Shown here: positions 10,201 to 17,373 of the stretch, piece after piece
Layout of the letters: each line of letters starts with the position of its first letter
How positions within the stretch are numbered: the first letter of the stretch is position 1
Source of the DNA: Anaerobiospirillum sp. NML120449
GTDB lineage: Bacteria; Pseudomonadota; Gammaproteobacteria; Enterobacterales; Succinivibrionaceae
DNA: 37,226 nucleotides
Reading direction: 5' to 3'
Assembly: GCF_023051105.1 (NCBI RefSeq)
Contig: NZ_JALKIL010000046.1
Location: 1-37,226 of the forward strand
Program-made: the position numbers and the translations under genes
Notes under the pieces: model-generated
Seen by the model: only the letters and a program-made list of their open reading frames with translations
Told to the model about the DNA's origin: nothing
The model's database searches: none

Positions 10201-11298
10201 GGCAGTACTGATAACAACCTTGGCATGTCCAGCATTTCAGATATGCGCGCCTCAAGCAAGGTACATGATCAGTCAGGATCAGGATCTGCACGGCGCATAA
10301 CTCCTGCCACCATTGATTTCAGCAGCGTAAGCCAGCTGGCAGTAAGCTCAACCCGTGGCATGAGCCGTGAGCTGGCCATGGACGATGACTTCGTCTCCTC
10401 GGTAATGCGTCTGCAGGTGCAGGGCTGTCCGCTGCTCAATCGCAACGAGCATGCTGAGGTAAAAGCTCGCAATCATTCCAGTGATGTGGTCAAGGCTGCC
10501 AACATGATGCAGTACAGTGAGCGCCCTGATGCTCAGGCATCAGCTGAGGTCTTTATGGCCGCCACCGACGGCAGGGCCCCAGCCGCCACCGCCGACACCG
10601 CAGCTGCAGCCGCTGTCACCGCCGCTACTGATGCAGCAGCTGACAGCAGCATTCAGCCTCAGCCATATGAGGTTTCAGATGCAGGCGCTGCGGCTGCTGC
10701 TGGTGCAGCTGCAGCTGCTGTACAAAACGGTTTGCATAGTGAATCTGATGTGCACTGTGCCGCTCAGGGAGCTACTGCTGCCGAGGCTACTGCCGCTGCA
10801 GCCGGAGGGGCTGACCCGCAGGACCTGCAGGTAGCTGATGGATCCTGGGCCGTGCAGTCACAGGAAATCAGCTCGGTATCTACCAAAGACTTCCCGTCAG
10901 ATCTGATTGATGGCAATTGTGTTGCCATGTCATATGAGGGCAGTCAGGCAGCAGGCAGCTTTGACAGCAATGATCTGTATCACCGCCGTATGATTATGGA
11001 GGCCGAGCAGGCCGCTATGGATGATATGAAATATGCGGCTAATTCGGTTACCGTACCTGAAGATCTCAGCGCCGGTTTTGAAGCTGTTGATGCCAAAGAC
11101 CCTGATGTGCAGAGCCATGTGCTCAACCATGCCCATGATGAGGGCCATGATCTGGTGCGTCCTGAGCATCTGCAAAGCGAAGAAGTAGATCGTTCCAGCG
11201 CTCAGTCAGTATTGCAAAGTTCCGATACCAGAGGCGCGCTTGAGGCTGCACAGGCTTTACTGTCCAATCTCCATGAGGTCGAGCCTCAGGACAATTAA
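4231..11298 (+). CDS. Giant repeat-containing PAS-GGDEF protein
   Basis: A 2355-residue protein ending in a diguanylate cyclase module, so probably making c-di-GMP in the cytoplasm. I see no signal peptide or membrane segment. Order: acidic, Ser/Ala/Glu-rich repeats (about residues 100-1000); a helical patch (EEYERVIARARAIAHERHDQ, ~1020-1080); a long disordered Gly/Ser/Ala stretch; two PAS-like domains (~1474-1580 and ~1584-1710, the second with FIHPEDLVVY and YYIWCIDRGLVI); and a GGDEF domain (~1718-1860) with DPLTGLHNR, VDISGLKVINDYLGHAKGDE and SGDEF at 1791-1795. An Ala-rich tail of about 480 residues follows. The signature has Ser in the first position, a variant seen in active enzymes. 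No RxxD inhibitory site precedes it. The start has AAGGAG four bases upstream. Residues ~1474-1930 are paralogous to the next gene. Confidence 0.85.
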   Translation: MDNTQSRSGHFEAESTAGADRTSVGLADRAQAAQQDQKEAMPRSQWQSLRMQAQARPGHLRPSRPYESYHNAVAALERQHSAQSAETVFTNSDANNIKSEASSAQPAVSAAPSVKAASTAAPAWPSVSVSVHDAATAVQEGTVQGANESGDSGAEGDSSTVDSEQDLESARSGLISEKCNPAEQAAASAAQDIKTEEPVTAPSVINAEASDAGEPVKEQVICESVSSHIAEAASESDACESDSSRLEERYDEKSVSEAIAPESVEPAICEAESAETEVTGAGEAETSEAVEPVKEQVISEAVSSDSTDAALESDECESASSRLDEQYNETAASEAQAHESVEPAEQTAASEVETSETVEPEEEPAACDAACQEKEESDELSAACQEKEESDELSAASEAVAPESVEPAEQTAASEIETSETVEPEEEPAACDAACPETEESAEVSDASEVLAPESVEPAEQTAASEVTTSETVEPVEEPAASDAACPETEESAEVSAASDAQAPESVEPAEESAAIEVETSENAEPEEEPAACDAACPETEESAEVSAVSEAVAPESVEPAEQTAASEVTTSETVEPVEEPAACDAACPEKEESAEVSAASEAIAPELVEAVEEQAICEAVSSDSTEAALESDACESACSNTLEQLEESADSKAEASVMAETVAESSDSDDDSSESVESVENPSFSEEKSSQSVEMAADADGCDTQCSESDNSTEDSSEEDNQPVSLYGYAGDLQSDALTPWGHGSVISDAQDSSSEDLSRLDEPQKDEIEPLCGCSSEDAEAEHEAERLDAQEAGSSDVDEGSECSMSVEHVEEPAACLAGSAEAVQSDEEPDECKAESAEVVPSAEEPDECKAQSAEAMLSAEEPDECKAESAEAVPSAEEPDEFKAESAEVVSSAEEPAVCEAESAEAVPSAEDTDECEAQSAESVQSAEEPAECEAESASAEAVQSAEGPTDADVADEGDGRAAAEEDKGTDFISEAVAVESVAGCDDADGSDGSKDSESSIRAELEGSFDPYTAHSREEYERVIARARAIAHERHDQIEESEHAQRMAQQERDNNSAMMENARALAEIAMKEGLGSLLFAKGSGSHTESSNSISTQGSGAGIAVSGPEMTMVAPGMLGPAAAAAAGYHGSTAMGRRPFAYFKTTSRSNMPRDRVFLGFGARANMDVDIYSGAAGIQPHTAGTLVPGVSSATHSSSAGGEHVDTVSVEDFKLHDRGDEISVGQPKSAYDESFGSQDTAEHNNKALDPGLLDSHESIGRLGKVSNVRSDLENDINESEIRHEDPEYWTSTVVEAHEESTLPASAFACDGPLDDMPTASPAGHIIPVNPQEEAGYIPEPEPACDGQSSDGAVADGASASSGVSGAQGASGAASGANRAASVSSAWVVSPTGGMASGLADDESRQNYVIQGHERTIAQPQGLPDQAGAACPLAPPAGVGVSAADSCGDAPHDFFAPGMPHTGHRSDNANYRGGYMPCYFLYDNGEDRYLLDEGSCRLIGITYTGDWVPSSFINNQLALIDEEELFSVFFSPSEGNNVFSHVRIKQGPHQGECLYISGSVVQRDDTGIAMLVSGYFTQIKSNFMECMCRFMNHSASFDIDTFTGEVHFGPAFHIMLGLDQNEAMPATISEYEENFIHPEDLVVYRRQSDIIYNPRMGDYYESIYRIKHRGGYYIWCIDRGLVIERRRSGKASRIIGTTTNIDVVRSNFERLKRSIYQDPLTGLHNRLYLNSRYKYFTMEESQPLSLVYVDISGLKVINDYLGHAKGDELVKLSAQILTTDVYLDHEVVRLSGDEFLLIFTNCSDVQCKIFINKFACALDERNRNHEFPLPIYFGFGIATLNEIDDGDTFLRCEARADVRLQEYKTVHRERIYTALRAFIEAALGHPVDLTDNRRLEYLEKDKEDQPDVVPEFQLDAREREARGLEPLPEMENSSPAPAPAPSPYSEVLRRFKGSFAGSRWQSPRYQIGRALTELRSPEEQKLEDERLTQNGSTDNNLGMSSISDMRASSKVHDQSGSGSARRITPATIDFSSVSQLAVSSTRGMSRELAMDDDFVSSVMRLQVQGCPLLNRNEHAEVKARNHSSDVVKAANMMQYSERPDAQASAEVFMAATDGRAPAATADTAAAAAVTAATDAAADSSIQPQPYEVSDAGAAAAAGAAAAAVQNGLHSESDVHCAAQGATAAEATAAAAGGADPQDLQVADGSWAVQSQEISSVSTKDFPSDLIDGNCVAMSYEGSQAAGSFDSNDLYHRRMIMEAEQAAMDDMKYAANSVTVPEDLSAGFEAVDAKDPDVQSHVLNHAHDEGHDLVRPEHLQSEEVDRSSAQSVLQSSDTRGALEAAQALLSNLHEVEPQDN
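5245..6060 (+). repeat. 153-bp (51-residue) tandem repeats in the giant GGDEF gene
   Basis: The motif PESVEPAEQTAASE recurs with starts at 5245, 5437, 5590, 5743 and 5896, spaced 153 bp except the first interval (192 bp), which carries an extra 39-bp duplication of CQEKEESDELSAA. A more divergent copy follows near 6049. Each 51-residue unit splits into three related 17-residue blocks (PESVEPAEQTAASE..., SETVEPEEEPAACDAA, PETEESAEVSAASEA). Most units contain CDAAC. Related units around 4880-5210 and 6065-6180 (KEQVISEAVSSDSTDAALES) flank the array. Confidence 0.9.
6670..7095 (+). repeat. 51-bp (17-residue) tandem repeats in the giant GGDEF gene
   Basis: The string GAAGAG/GAAGAT beginning each unit occurs at 6670, 6721, 6772, 6823, 6874, 6925, 6976 and 7027, exactly 51 bp apart, with a last variant at 7084 after a 6-bp insertion. 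The protein unit is EEPDECKAESAEAVPSA. The same 17-residue period underlies the 51-residue repeats upstream, so both arrays probably arose from one ancestral unit. Confidence 0.92.
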
Positions 11299-11465
11299 GC
11301 TCAGAACCTGCCCACTGTGGCCACAGCTGCCGTGCCGCAGTCAGAGGCAGAGGCAGCGGCCGCTGGGCCGGAGACGCACTGCACTGCCCTGGGGAGCCAG
11401 GGCGGCACTGGGCAGGCGGGGCGCTGGGCCTTAGGATATCAGCAGCATTTGGTTTTCAGCCGGGT

Positions 11466-11486
11466 GGCACTTGAGGGTGCCTTTTT
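11466..11486 (+). terminator. Possible attenuator between the two GGDEF genes
   Basis: GGCAC (11466-11470) pairs with GTGCC (11477-11481), followed by TTTTT. The stem is only five pairs. It lies just before the GAGG ribosome site (11492-11495) of the second GGDEF gene, so it could limit read-through from the first. The rest of the gap 11299-11503 is GC-rich, with no ORF I support. Confidence 0.35.
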
Positions 11487-11503
11487 AGCACGAGGTTTTT
11501 ACG

Positions 11504-13249
11504 ATGAACAGCAGCCAGTCGGGTAAGCAGAATCTGCTTGAAGGCAGGCAGGTGCCTGGCTATTGGATTTTCCGTGGTGATACACGCCAGTTCATGCTGG
11601 ATGTTAATTGCGCCGCTATTTTTGGCATCGAGCAGATCAATGAGTGGATCTCCGAGGATGTGGTGCTTGAGCATATCACCATGACCAATATGGAGCGCTA
11701 CTTCCGTGTAACTGATACCAGAGATCTGGGCAGCATTATCTTTGAGGACATCAGAATCACTCAGGGACCTAATGCCGGTCAGTCCTATGTTATCAATGGC
11801 TCTGTTCTGACCCGCTTCCCCGATGGCAAGGTGCGTTACGCCACCGGCTATATGGTTAATGCCCAGTCTACTTTCTCGGAGTTTATCGCCAGGGAAATTG
11901 CCGGAGATGACTTCTTCTCCTGGGACGTTGAATCAGGCCGCCTGCGCTTTTCCTCCAGCTACTGCCGTCTGCTGGGATATGATGAAAGTGAGTTTCCTCA
12001 GACCTGGGATGAGTGGGTTGCCCTGGTGCACCCTGATGACAGGGACATGATGGAAATCGAACATCACATCACTGTAACGCCTTACTACGGCGACAGCTTT
12101 GAGTTCTGTCTGCGCCTGCGTCACTACGATGGTCACTACATCTGGGCACTGGGCCGTGGCATTGTTCTGGGCCGTAATGAAAACGGCGTAGCTACCTCTC
12201 TGATTGGCAGCTTCTCGGACATCAATCTTGTCCAGGATAACTTTGACAACATCAAGCAGCTGCTTTACACCGACACTCTTACGGGCCTGAAAAACCGCTC
12301 TTTCTTCCAGCACAATACAGCCAGGTGGCAGGATGAGCGCTCCGCTCCCGTTTCTGTTATTTATGCTGATGTTACCGGTCTTAAGATTACCAATGATGTG
12401 CTTGGTCATGCCGATGGCGACATTCTGCTGCTGACTGTAACCGAGGCCCTGACCACAGTTGTTACCCGTCCGTGCGATATCATGCGCCTTGCCGGTGATG
12501 AGTTCCTGGTCATTATGACCCGTTGTGATGCCGATGAATGCGCCGCCATTATGAACGATATGGTGGCTTATATCGACAGGCACAACAGCTCTCCTGAGGT
12601 TATGCCTACCTTCGTGGGCTTTGGACGCGCCACCATGGGCGAGGTAGAGCAGGATACCCTGCACGCCTGTATTGAGCGTGCTGACGTGCGCATGCAGGCC
12701 AACAAGGACGCCAACCGCAAGGACAATTACGGCAAGCTCAAGGTTTACCTTGAAAAGCGCAAGGGACGTCCTGTCTCCATGCGTGATGGCCGTCGTCTTG
12801 AATACCTCTCACCTGAGCAGCGCGAGCACATGCACGATGGTGTACCTGACGCCGCTATTGATATGGCAGCTGCAGCTGCCGCTGCAGCTGGAGCCATACC
12901 GAACGTTCCAGGTGCCATTGCTGCTCCGGCTGGCACACCGGCTGCCGCTGCACTGGCAGCAGCCTCTGAAGAGCATGACCATTCTGTGGGACAGGTTCAG
13001 ACCCGTCCTGAAGAACTTGCTGACAGTCAGTCCCAGCCAGTACTGTCAGAGGCAGATGGCGGGCAGGCGACGTTGCGTGTAGCATCTGAAGTGGTCACCT
13101 CTGCTTCAGATCAGTCTTGTGCCCTGATTCCAGGTACAGCTCTGCCAGCTTCGGCTGGTTCTGGGGTTAAGCCTGAACAAATCATGGCCCGTCCAGGTCA
13201 GGAGGGCGCCCGTATGACCACTGTGCGCACCGCCAAGACCCCATATTAG
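11504..13249 (+). CDS. PAS-GGDEF diguanylate cyclase
   Basis: A 581-residue protein predicted to make c-di-GMP. An N-terminal PAS-like domain (~10-120) is followed by a PAS_3-type domain (~126-245: DDFFSWDVESGRLRFS, LVHPDDRDMM, YIWALGRGIVL) and a GGDEF domain (~255-410) with DTLTGLKNR, ADVTGLKITNDVLGHADGD and AGDEF at 330-334. Upstream, RPCD (322-325) resembles an RxxD inhibitory site, but only four residues separate it from AGDEF instead of the usual five. The tail is low complexity, including eight consecutive alanines near 450. No membrane segment is seen. Domain order and many residues match the C-terminal part of the preceding giant protein, so the pair arose by duplication. ATG at 11504 has GAGG eight bases upstream. 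Confidence 0.9.
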   Translation: MNSSQSGKQNLLEGRQVPGYWIFRGDTRQFMLDVNCAAIFGIEQINEWISEDVVLEHITMTNMERYFRVTDTRDLGSIIFEDIRITQGPNAGQSYVINGSVLTRFPDGKVRYATGYMVNAQSTFSEFIAREIAGDDFFSWDVESGRLRFSSSYCRLLGYDESEFPQTWDEWVALVHPDDRDMMEIEHHITVTPYYGDSFEFCLRLRHYDGHYIWALGRGIVLGRNENGVATSLIGSFSDINLVQDNFDNIKQLLYTDTLTGLKNRSFFQHNTARWQDERSAPVSVIYADVTGLKITNDVLGHADGDILLLTVTEALTTVVTRPCDIMRLAGDEFLVIMTRCDADECAAIMNDMVAYIDRHNSSPEVMPTFVGFGRATMGEVEQDTLHACIERADVRMQANKDANRKDNYGKLKVYLEKRKGRPVSMRDGRRLEYLSPEQREHMHDGVPDAAIDMAAAAAAAAGAIPNVPGAIAAPAGTPAAAALAAASEEHDHSVGQVQTRPEELADSQSQPVLSEADGGQATLRVASEVVTSASDQSCALIPGTALPASAGSGVKPEQIMARPGQEGARMTTVRTAKTPY

Positions 13250-13291
13250 ATATTTGCAGGCATCAGGCTGTCACCAGCCAGGCCTCAACAA

Positions 13292-13338
13292 GACAAAAAG
13301 CCAGAGCTCCCTGTTTGCAGGATGCTCTGGCTTTTGTC
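13292..13338 (+). terminator. Intrinsic terminator after the GGDEF pair
   Basis: GACAAAAAGCCAGAGC (13292-13307) pairs with GCTCTGGCTTTTGTC (13324-13338) with one bulged A. The 3' arm contains TTTT. It lies 43 bp past the stop codon of the second GGDEF gene. Confidence 0.8.
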
Positions 13339-13422
13339 ATTACGGACAGCGAAAAACAACCCGGCAGGCTGCATCACCTGACACAGCCCACTGCGCTGAG
13401 CCCGGTTATGGCAGCAAGGCGC

Positions 13423-13592
13423 GGACGCTGTCTGTGGCCTGTAGTGGACGCTGTCTGTGGCCTGTAGTGGACGCTGTCTGTAGCCGGTTGTGGAAGCTGT
13501 ATGCAGCCGGTTGTGGACGCTGTCTGTAGCCGGTTGTGGACGCTGTCTGTAGCCGGTTGTGGAAGCTGTATGCAGCCGGTTGTGGACGCTGT
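13423..13592. repeat. 23-bp tandem repeat array
   Basis: Seven full units and a partial one begin GGACGCTGTCTGT or GGAAGCTGTATGC at 13423, 13446, 13469, 13492, 13515, 13538, 13561 and 13584. Two unit variants alternate. The period is not a multiple of three and the array lies between the convergent GGDEF and lysE-family genes, so it is not coding. The last unit runs into GTGTATAATG by the lysE stop. Confidence 0.93.
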
Positions 13593-13606
13593 GTATAATG
13601 CGCTTT

Positions 13607-14362
13607 CTAAAGCGTTATAAGGGTGTAAATTGCCAGGCTGAAGAAGATCAGGGCGGAGGCGCTGTTGAGTATCAGGTTAAAGCGTGGTGACTTGAATGCT
13701 GTGCTTAAAGTGCCGGCAAAAACAGCAATGGCACTGAACACAATAATGGTAGCGGCAGTGAAAATCAGGCCCAGCAGCGTCATCCATGCCATAAGCTCAA
13801 GGCCATGAGCATTTGGGGGCAGAAACTGAGGAAAGAATGACAGGAAGAACAGCTGCACCTTGGGATTGGTGATGTTCATGATAAAGCCACGGCGCACCAG
13901 CCTGCCCATACTCAGTGACTCAGTTGCCGCCGCAGACCCGCCATCAGAAGGGCCTGCTGAATCGGCAGCCGCAGGCCTGCCTGCAGGGGCGGTTGCATCG
14001 CCTGCAGCAGTGCCCGCAGCAGCCGCATCAGCGGCGGCGGCTGGTGCCGATGGCGCACGACTGGCGCGCAGCAGGGAAATGGTGGCGCGCGTGGCTCCCA
14101 GAGTAAGCCAGAGCAGATAGCCGGCACCGGCGAGCTTTATCACAGTAAGCAGTACCGGCAGCCCCGATACAAAGGCCGTTACTCCGGCTATCATGCAGGC
14201 TGTCTGGACCATAATGCCAAGGCAGAGGCCGGTAATGACAGCAATGCCACGCCTTACGCCATAAAGGGCACTGTTGGTAAGTACAAAGATATTGTCAGGG
14301 CCGGGAGCAAGAGACAGGATAAGTGAGGTCAGAGCAAAGGAAAGGATAAGACTGATGCTCAT
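13607..14362 (-). CDS. LysE/RhtB-family amino-acid exporter with low-complexity insert
   Basis: A polytopic inner-membrane transporter of the LysE/RhtB family, which exports amino acids or related metabolites; the substrate cannot be read from the sequence. Family marks are the N-terminal LAPGPDNIFVLTNSALYGVRRGI, the Gly-rich second helix and the central GFIMNITNPKVQLFFLSFFPQF. Six hydrophobic segments are visible. Residues ~101-148, in the loop after the third helix, are an Ala/Gly/Pro/Ser insert that lengthens the protein to 251 residues from about 205. No clear Shine-Dalgarno precedes the ATG at 14362. It follows hemH in the same direction, 194 bp away. Confidence 0.88.
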   Translation of the reverse strand: MSISLILSFALTSLILSLAPGPDNIFVLTNSALYGVRRGIAVITGLCLGIMVQTACMIAGVTAFVSGLPVLLTVIKLAGAGYLLWLTLGATRATISLLRASRAPSAPAAAADAAAAGTAAGDATAPAGRPAAADSAGPSDGGSAAATESLSMGRLVRRGFIMNITNPKVQLFFLSFFPQFLPPNAHGLELMAWMTLLGLIFTAATIIVFSAIAVFAGTLSTAFKSPRFNLILNSASALIFFSLAIYTLITL

Positions 14363-14395
14363 GGCAAATGATTATGTTGGAGGGGGCACAAATGA

Positions 14396-14422
14396 CCATG
14401 GCCCTGCACTGCAGGGCCATGG
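14396..14422. repeat. 27-nt near-perfect palindrome between hemH and the lysE-family gene
   Basis: CCATGGCCCTGCA (14396-14408) and TGCAGGGCCATGG (14410-14422) are exact inverse complements around one base. It would form a stable cruciform or RNA hairpin. No T run follows on either strand. Confidence 0.7.
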
Positions 14423-14458
14423 CAGGACGGCCTGGCCATGCCTGGCTGGGCATGGCAC

Positions 14459-14528
14459 GGCATGGTCTGGCAGCGTCTGCCCTTTCATTGCAAGGCATGG
14501 TCTGGCAGCGCCTGCCCTTTCATTGCAA
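14459..14528. repeat. 35-bp direct repeat, two copies
   Basis: Copies at 14459-14493 and 14494-14528 begin GGCATGGTCTGGCAGCG and differ at one base (T/C). They lie in the hemH-lysE gap, which is otherwise rich in GGCATGG words. Confidence 0.9.
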
Positions 14529-14556
14529 GGTCAGACGGGGCCGGGGCCGTGGCGGA

Positions 14557-15732
14557 TTAGAGGTCTTCGCTTGAATACATGAGCAGTCTTGCCATCAGCC
14601 TGGTATGTTGTGCTGTGGCATTTAAGCATGGGATGTAGCTGAAAGACTCGCCGCCGTGATTCATAAACTGTTCACGCAGATTGATGTCGATGTCATAAAG
14701 GGTCTCAAGGCAGTCAGTAGAGAAGCCCGGCGCCATTACTACCAGACGGGTTACGCCTTTGGCCAGCAGGGCATCAACATGCTCCTCAAGATATGGCTGC
14801 AGCCATGGCATAGGGCCCATCTTGCTCTGGAAAGCAATGGAGCTGCGGGTATCATCAAGTCCCAGCTGACGGAAAATGGCATCAGAGGTGTTGCGGCACT
14901 CGTTGAGATAAGGATCGCCCAGAGTGATATAGGTCTTTGGCAGGCTGTGATAGGTCAGCAACAGGTGGGAGCGCGGATCAGCAAGGGACTGAGCTGCCAT
15001 GGACGCAACGCTGGAGATGTAGAAATCGTTGGTGCTGTAGCTGCGTACCATGGCAAAGGTAGCCTGAGGGAAGCTCTTTTTGAGCTCTTCAAGCTCAAGG
15101 CGTGGGCGCTTTGAAGTGGTGTCTGAATACTGAGGGAAGAGCGGAATAACAGTGATATGACCAAAGCCCTTTGAAATCAGGGCACTGGCAATTTCCTTGA
15201 GGCCATCGCCAGTGTAGGCATAGGCAGGAACCACCACGTATTCGACATTCTCGCCGCTGCAGGCTGCACGGGCTGCAGTGCTTTTGCACATTGAGGCGTC
15301 AAAAAGAACATTGCTGTCATTACCTGCAAAACCACCAGCTCCGAAAAAGGAAGATGCTGAAGGGGATGCAATGGAGGCAAAAGAGGTTGCAGCTGCGGCG
15401 GGCGCTACCTCAGAGGCTGTGCCCTGAGCACGCTTTGCCTGGGCGGCTGCCTGGTTATGTTCGGTCAGCAGGGTGTGCAGTTCTGAACACAGCTGCTCCA
15501 TGTCGCGCAGATAAGGGTTTTTGCCGTCAACGAATATTTTGTCATAACGGCCTACAAGGCGCTGAGGTCGTGATTTTAAAATCATGTTCCTCAGTATTGG
15601 CTGCCATAAGAAGCGTGGCAGCTTTACTACCAGCTTGTCTGATAAAAAGCGGTTGATATAGTCTCTGATGCAGGCCGGATCAAGATTTTCAGGAGATCCA
15701 ATGGTATAGAGTATGACAGCATGTTTGGACAT
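14557..15732 (-). CDS. hemH: Ferrochelatase with low-complexity insert
   Basis: HemH inserts ferrous iron into protoporphyrin IX, the last step of protoheme synthesis. The catalytic histidine is in LLLTYHSLPKTYITLGDPY (H262) and the conserved acidic residue in APGFSTDCLETLYDID (E343). FQSKMGPMPWLQPYLEE and the N-terminal NPYLRDMEQLCSEL region also fit. Length is 391 residues against about 320, because of an insert of roughly residues 93-160, rich in Ala, Ser and Gly, placed before the VEYVVVPAYAYTGDGL segment (where relatives have a VxxAMRYGxP motif). All catalytic residues remain, so the enzyme is probably active. GGGAA lies eight bases before the ATG. Confidence 0.93.
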   Translation of the reverse strand: MSKHAVILYTIGSPENLDPACIRDYINRFLSDKLVVKLPRFLWQPILRNMILKSRPQRLVGRYDKIFVDGKNPYLRDMEQLCSELHTLLTEHNQAAAQAKRAQGTASEVAPAAAATSFASIASPSASSFFGAGGFAGNDSNVLFDASMCKSTAARAACSGENVEYVVVPAYAYTGDGLKEIASALISKGFGHITVIPLFPQYSDTTSKRPRLELEELKKSFPQATFAMVRSYSTNDFYISSVASMAAQSLADPRSHLLLTYHSLPKTYITLGDPYLNECRNTSDAIFRQLGLDDTRSSIAFQSKMGPMPWLQPYLEEHVDALLAKGVTRLVVMAPGFSTDCLETLYDIDINLREQFMNHGGESFSYIPCLNATAQHTRLMARLLMYSSEDL

Positions 15733-16031
15733 AACATTTCCCTTTTGTTCTTATCAGGCAGGTGCAGTTGCACAAAACATATGATCGCCCCACATTAGAA
15801 GCGCAGACAGATGATTATTATAACAGTATGAATGGGCCGCTTTTATGACGACCATCCCGCCCTGAAAATAAGTTTGTCCTGCCCGGTCACTTAATGCACG
15901 CAGCGCCCTGTAGCGCAGGGCGCCTGTACGGCGGCGGCGCACCCTGGCGCAGCGCACCAGGTGGTGCTGCCGTTCAGGCCGGCCGGGCCGACGTGTCAGG
16001 CTGGGAGGCTGTCCGCTTTGTGGCTGTGCAC
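15733..16031. other. Intergenic region between sstT and hemH
   Basis: About 300 bp without a supported gene. It includes a hairpin GCGCCCTG/CAGGGCGC (15903-15910 with 15916-15923) without a T run, inside a very GC-rich stretch 15895-16015. The hemH promoter should lie here on the minus strand, but I see no clear one. Confidence 0.5.
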
Positions 16032-16069
16032 AAAACACAGGGCCGGCAGCGTGAGCTGTCGGCCCTGTG
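16032..16069 (-). terminator. Intrinsic terminator downstream of sstT
   Basis: CACAGGGCCGGCAGC (16036-16050) pairs with GCTGTCGGCCCTGTG (16055-16069) with one G-T wobble and a GTGA loop. On the minus strand TTTTG follows. It ends the leftward sstT transcript. Confidence 0.85.
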
Positions 16070-16119
16070 GATTTCAGATCTGTGCCTGACTGAGTTGCCC
16101 TTAACAGGGCACTGGATTA

Positions 16120-17373
16120 TCAGGCCTTAGCCTTTCCGGCTGCAAGACGATCAGCGCGGCGGCAGGCAGCTGCAGTGAACAGTACGTCAGTAGAGGAGTT
16201 CAGAGCAGTCTCAGAGGAGTCCTGAACTACGCCGATAATAAAGCCGATACCTACGATCTGCATGGCAACGTCATTTGGAATGCCGAAGATGGAGCAGGCC
16301 AGAGGAATAAGCATCAGGGAACCGCCGGCTACACCTGAGGCGCCGCAGGCACAGACTACGGAAACTACGCTCATGAGCACGCTGGAGAAGAAGTCCACCT
16401 CTACACCCAGGGTGTGTACGGCAGCCATGGTCATGATAACGATGGTAACACCGGCACCGGACATGTTGATGGCACTGCCCAGAGGAATGGTGATGGAGTA
16501 GGTCTCACGTGGCAGCTTGAGTTCTTCACACAGAGCAAGGTTCACTGGCAGATTGGCAGCAGATGAACGGGTGAAGAAAGCTGTGGTACCTGACTTGGCA
16601 ATACAGGTCATGATAAGAGGATATGGATTTTCGCGGGTGGCAGCATAGACCAGAGCGGCATTGATACCAAAGGCGATAATCAGCATGGTGGCTACCAGAA
16701 CCACTACTACATGGACGTAGTTTAAGAGGTTGGCAAAACCGCCCTCGGCAGTAGCTGAGCTGAATACCAGACCCATAACACCCAGAGGAGCAAAGCGGAT
16801 AACCATACGGACTACGGCAGCTACAGACTGAGCCAGATCCTCAAGTACGCGCTTGGTATTGTCGTGAGCAGCACGGAAAGCAAGACCAAGTGCAATGGAC
16901 CACAGCAGAATGCAGATAAAATTACCGGTGAGCAGGGCATTGAAAGGATTATCAATGGCCTGTCTGATGACATTGGAAAGAACCTCGCCAATGCCCATTG
17001 GAGGTGTAACGCCCTCTACGGCATCCTGCAGCTGGGTGAAGTTGCTTGGGAAAATGTAGCTCATGGCTACGGCCAGAGTAGAGGCCATCAGCATGGAAAC
17101 TATATAAAGGAAAACTACCGGCTTAACATTGGAGTTGGTACCTTTCTGGTGACGGGCAATGGCGGCTGCTACCAGAACAAATACCAGCAGCGGAGCAATG
17201 GCCTTAAGCGCTCTTACGAAGAGGTCACCGAACATGGGAATTACGGATTTGTCATTTGGGAAAATAAGGGCCAGCACGATACCGGCAATAAGACCAATGA
17301 CAACCTGCAGGATGAAAGGTACGCGGTTGAGAGTCTGAGCGAGTGGGAATTTGTTGTTGACTGGTTCTGACAT
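16120..17373 (-). CDS. sstT: Sodium/serine-threonine symporter
   Basis: SstT takes up serine and threonine with sodium across the inner membrane (dicarboxylate/amino acid:cation symporter family). The protein begins VPFILQVVIGLIAGIVLALIFP and contains the hallmark SGTTAFFTRSSAANLPVN and PLGSAINMSGAGVTIVIMTMAA regions and CGASGVAGGSLMLIPLAC. About eight membrane helices and two re-entrant loops are expected. I chose the ATG at 17373, preceded by GGAG nine bases upstream; the longer reading from 17430 adds 19 unlikely residues. Length 417 residues matches the family. Confidence 0.95.
   Translation of the reverse strand: MSEPVNNKFPLAQTLNRVPFILQVVIGLIAGIVLALIFPNDKSVIPMFGDLFVRALKAIAPLLVFVLVAAAIARHQKGTNSNVKPVVFLYIVSMLMASTLAVAMSYIFPSNFTQLQDAVEGVTPPMGIGEVLSNVIRQAIDNPFNALLTGNFICILLWSIALGLAFRAAHDNTKRVLEDLAQSVAAVVRMVIRFAPLGVMGLVFSSATAEGGFANLLNYVHVVVVLVATMLIIAFGINAALVYAATRENPYPLIMTCIAKSGTTAFFTRSSAANLPVNLALCEELKLPRETYSITIPLGSAINMSGAGVTIVIMTMAAVHTLGVEVDFFSSVLMSVVSVVCACGASGVAGGSLMLIPLACSIFGIPNDVAMQIVGIGFIIGVVQDSSETALNSSTDVLFTAAACRRADRLAAGKAKA

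Noticed and set aside
13590..13614. TATAAT within GTGTATAATG after the 23-bp array
   Set aside because: No gene lies downstream on the plus strand (the next gene is convergent), so there is no context for a promoter.
13601..13614. CGCTTTCTAAAGCG hairpin as terminator of the lysE-family gene
   Set aside because: It overlaps the stop codon, has a six-pair stem with a two-base loop and no T run.
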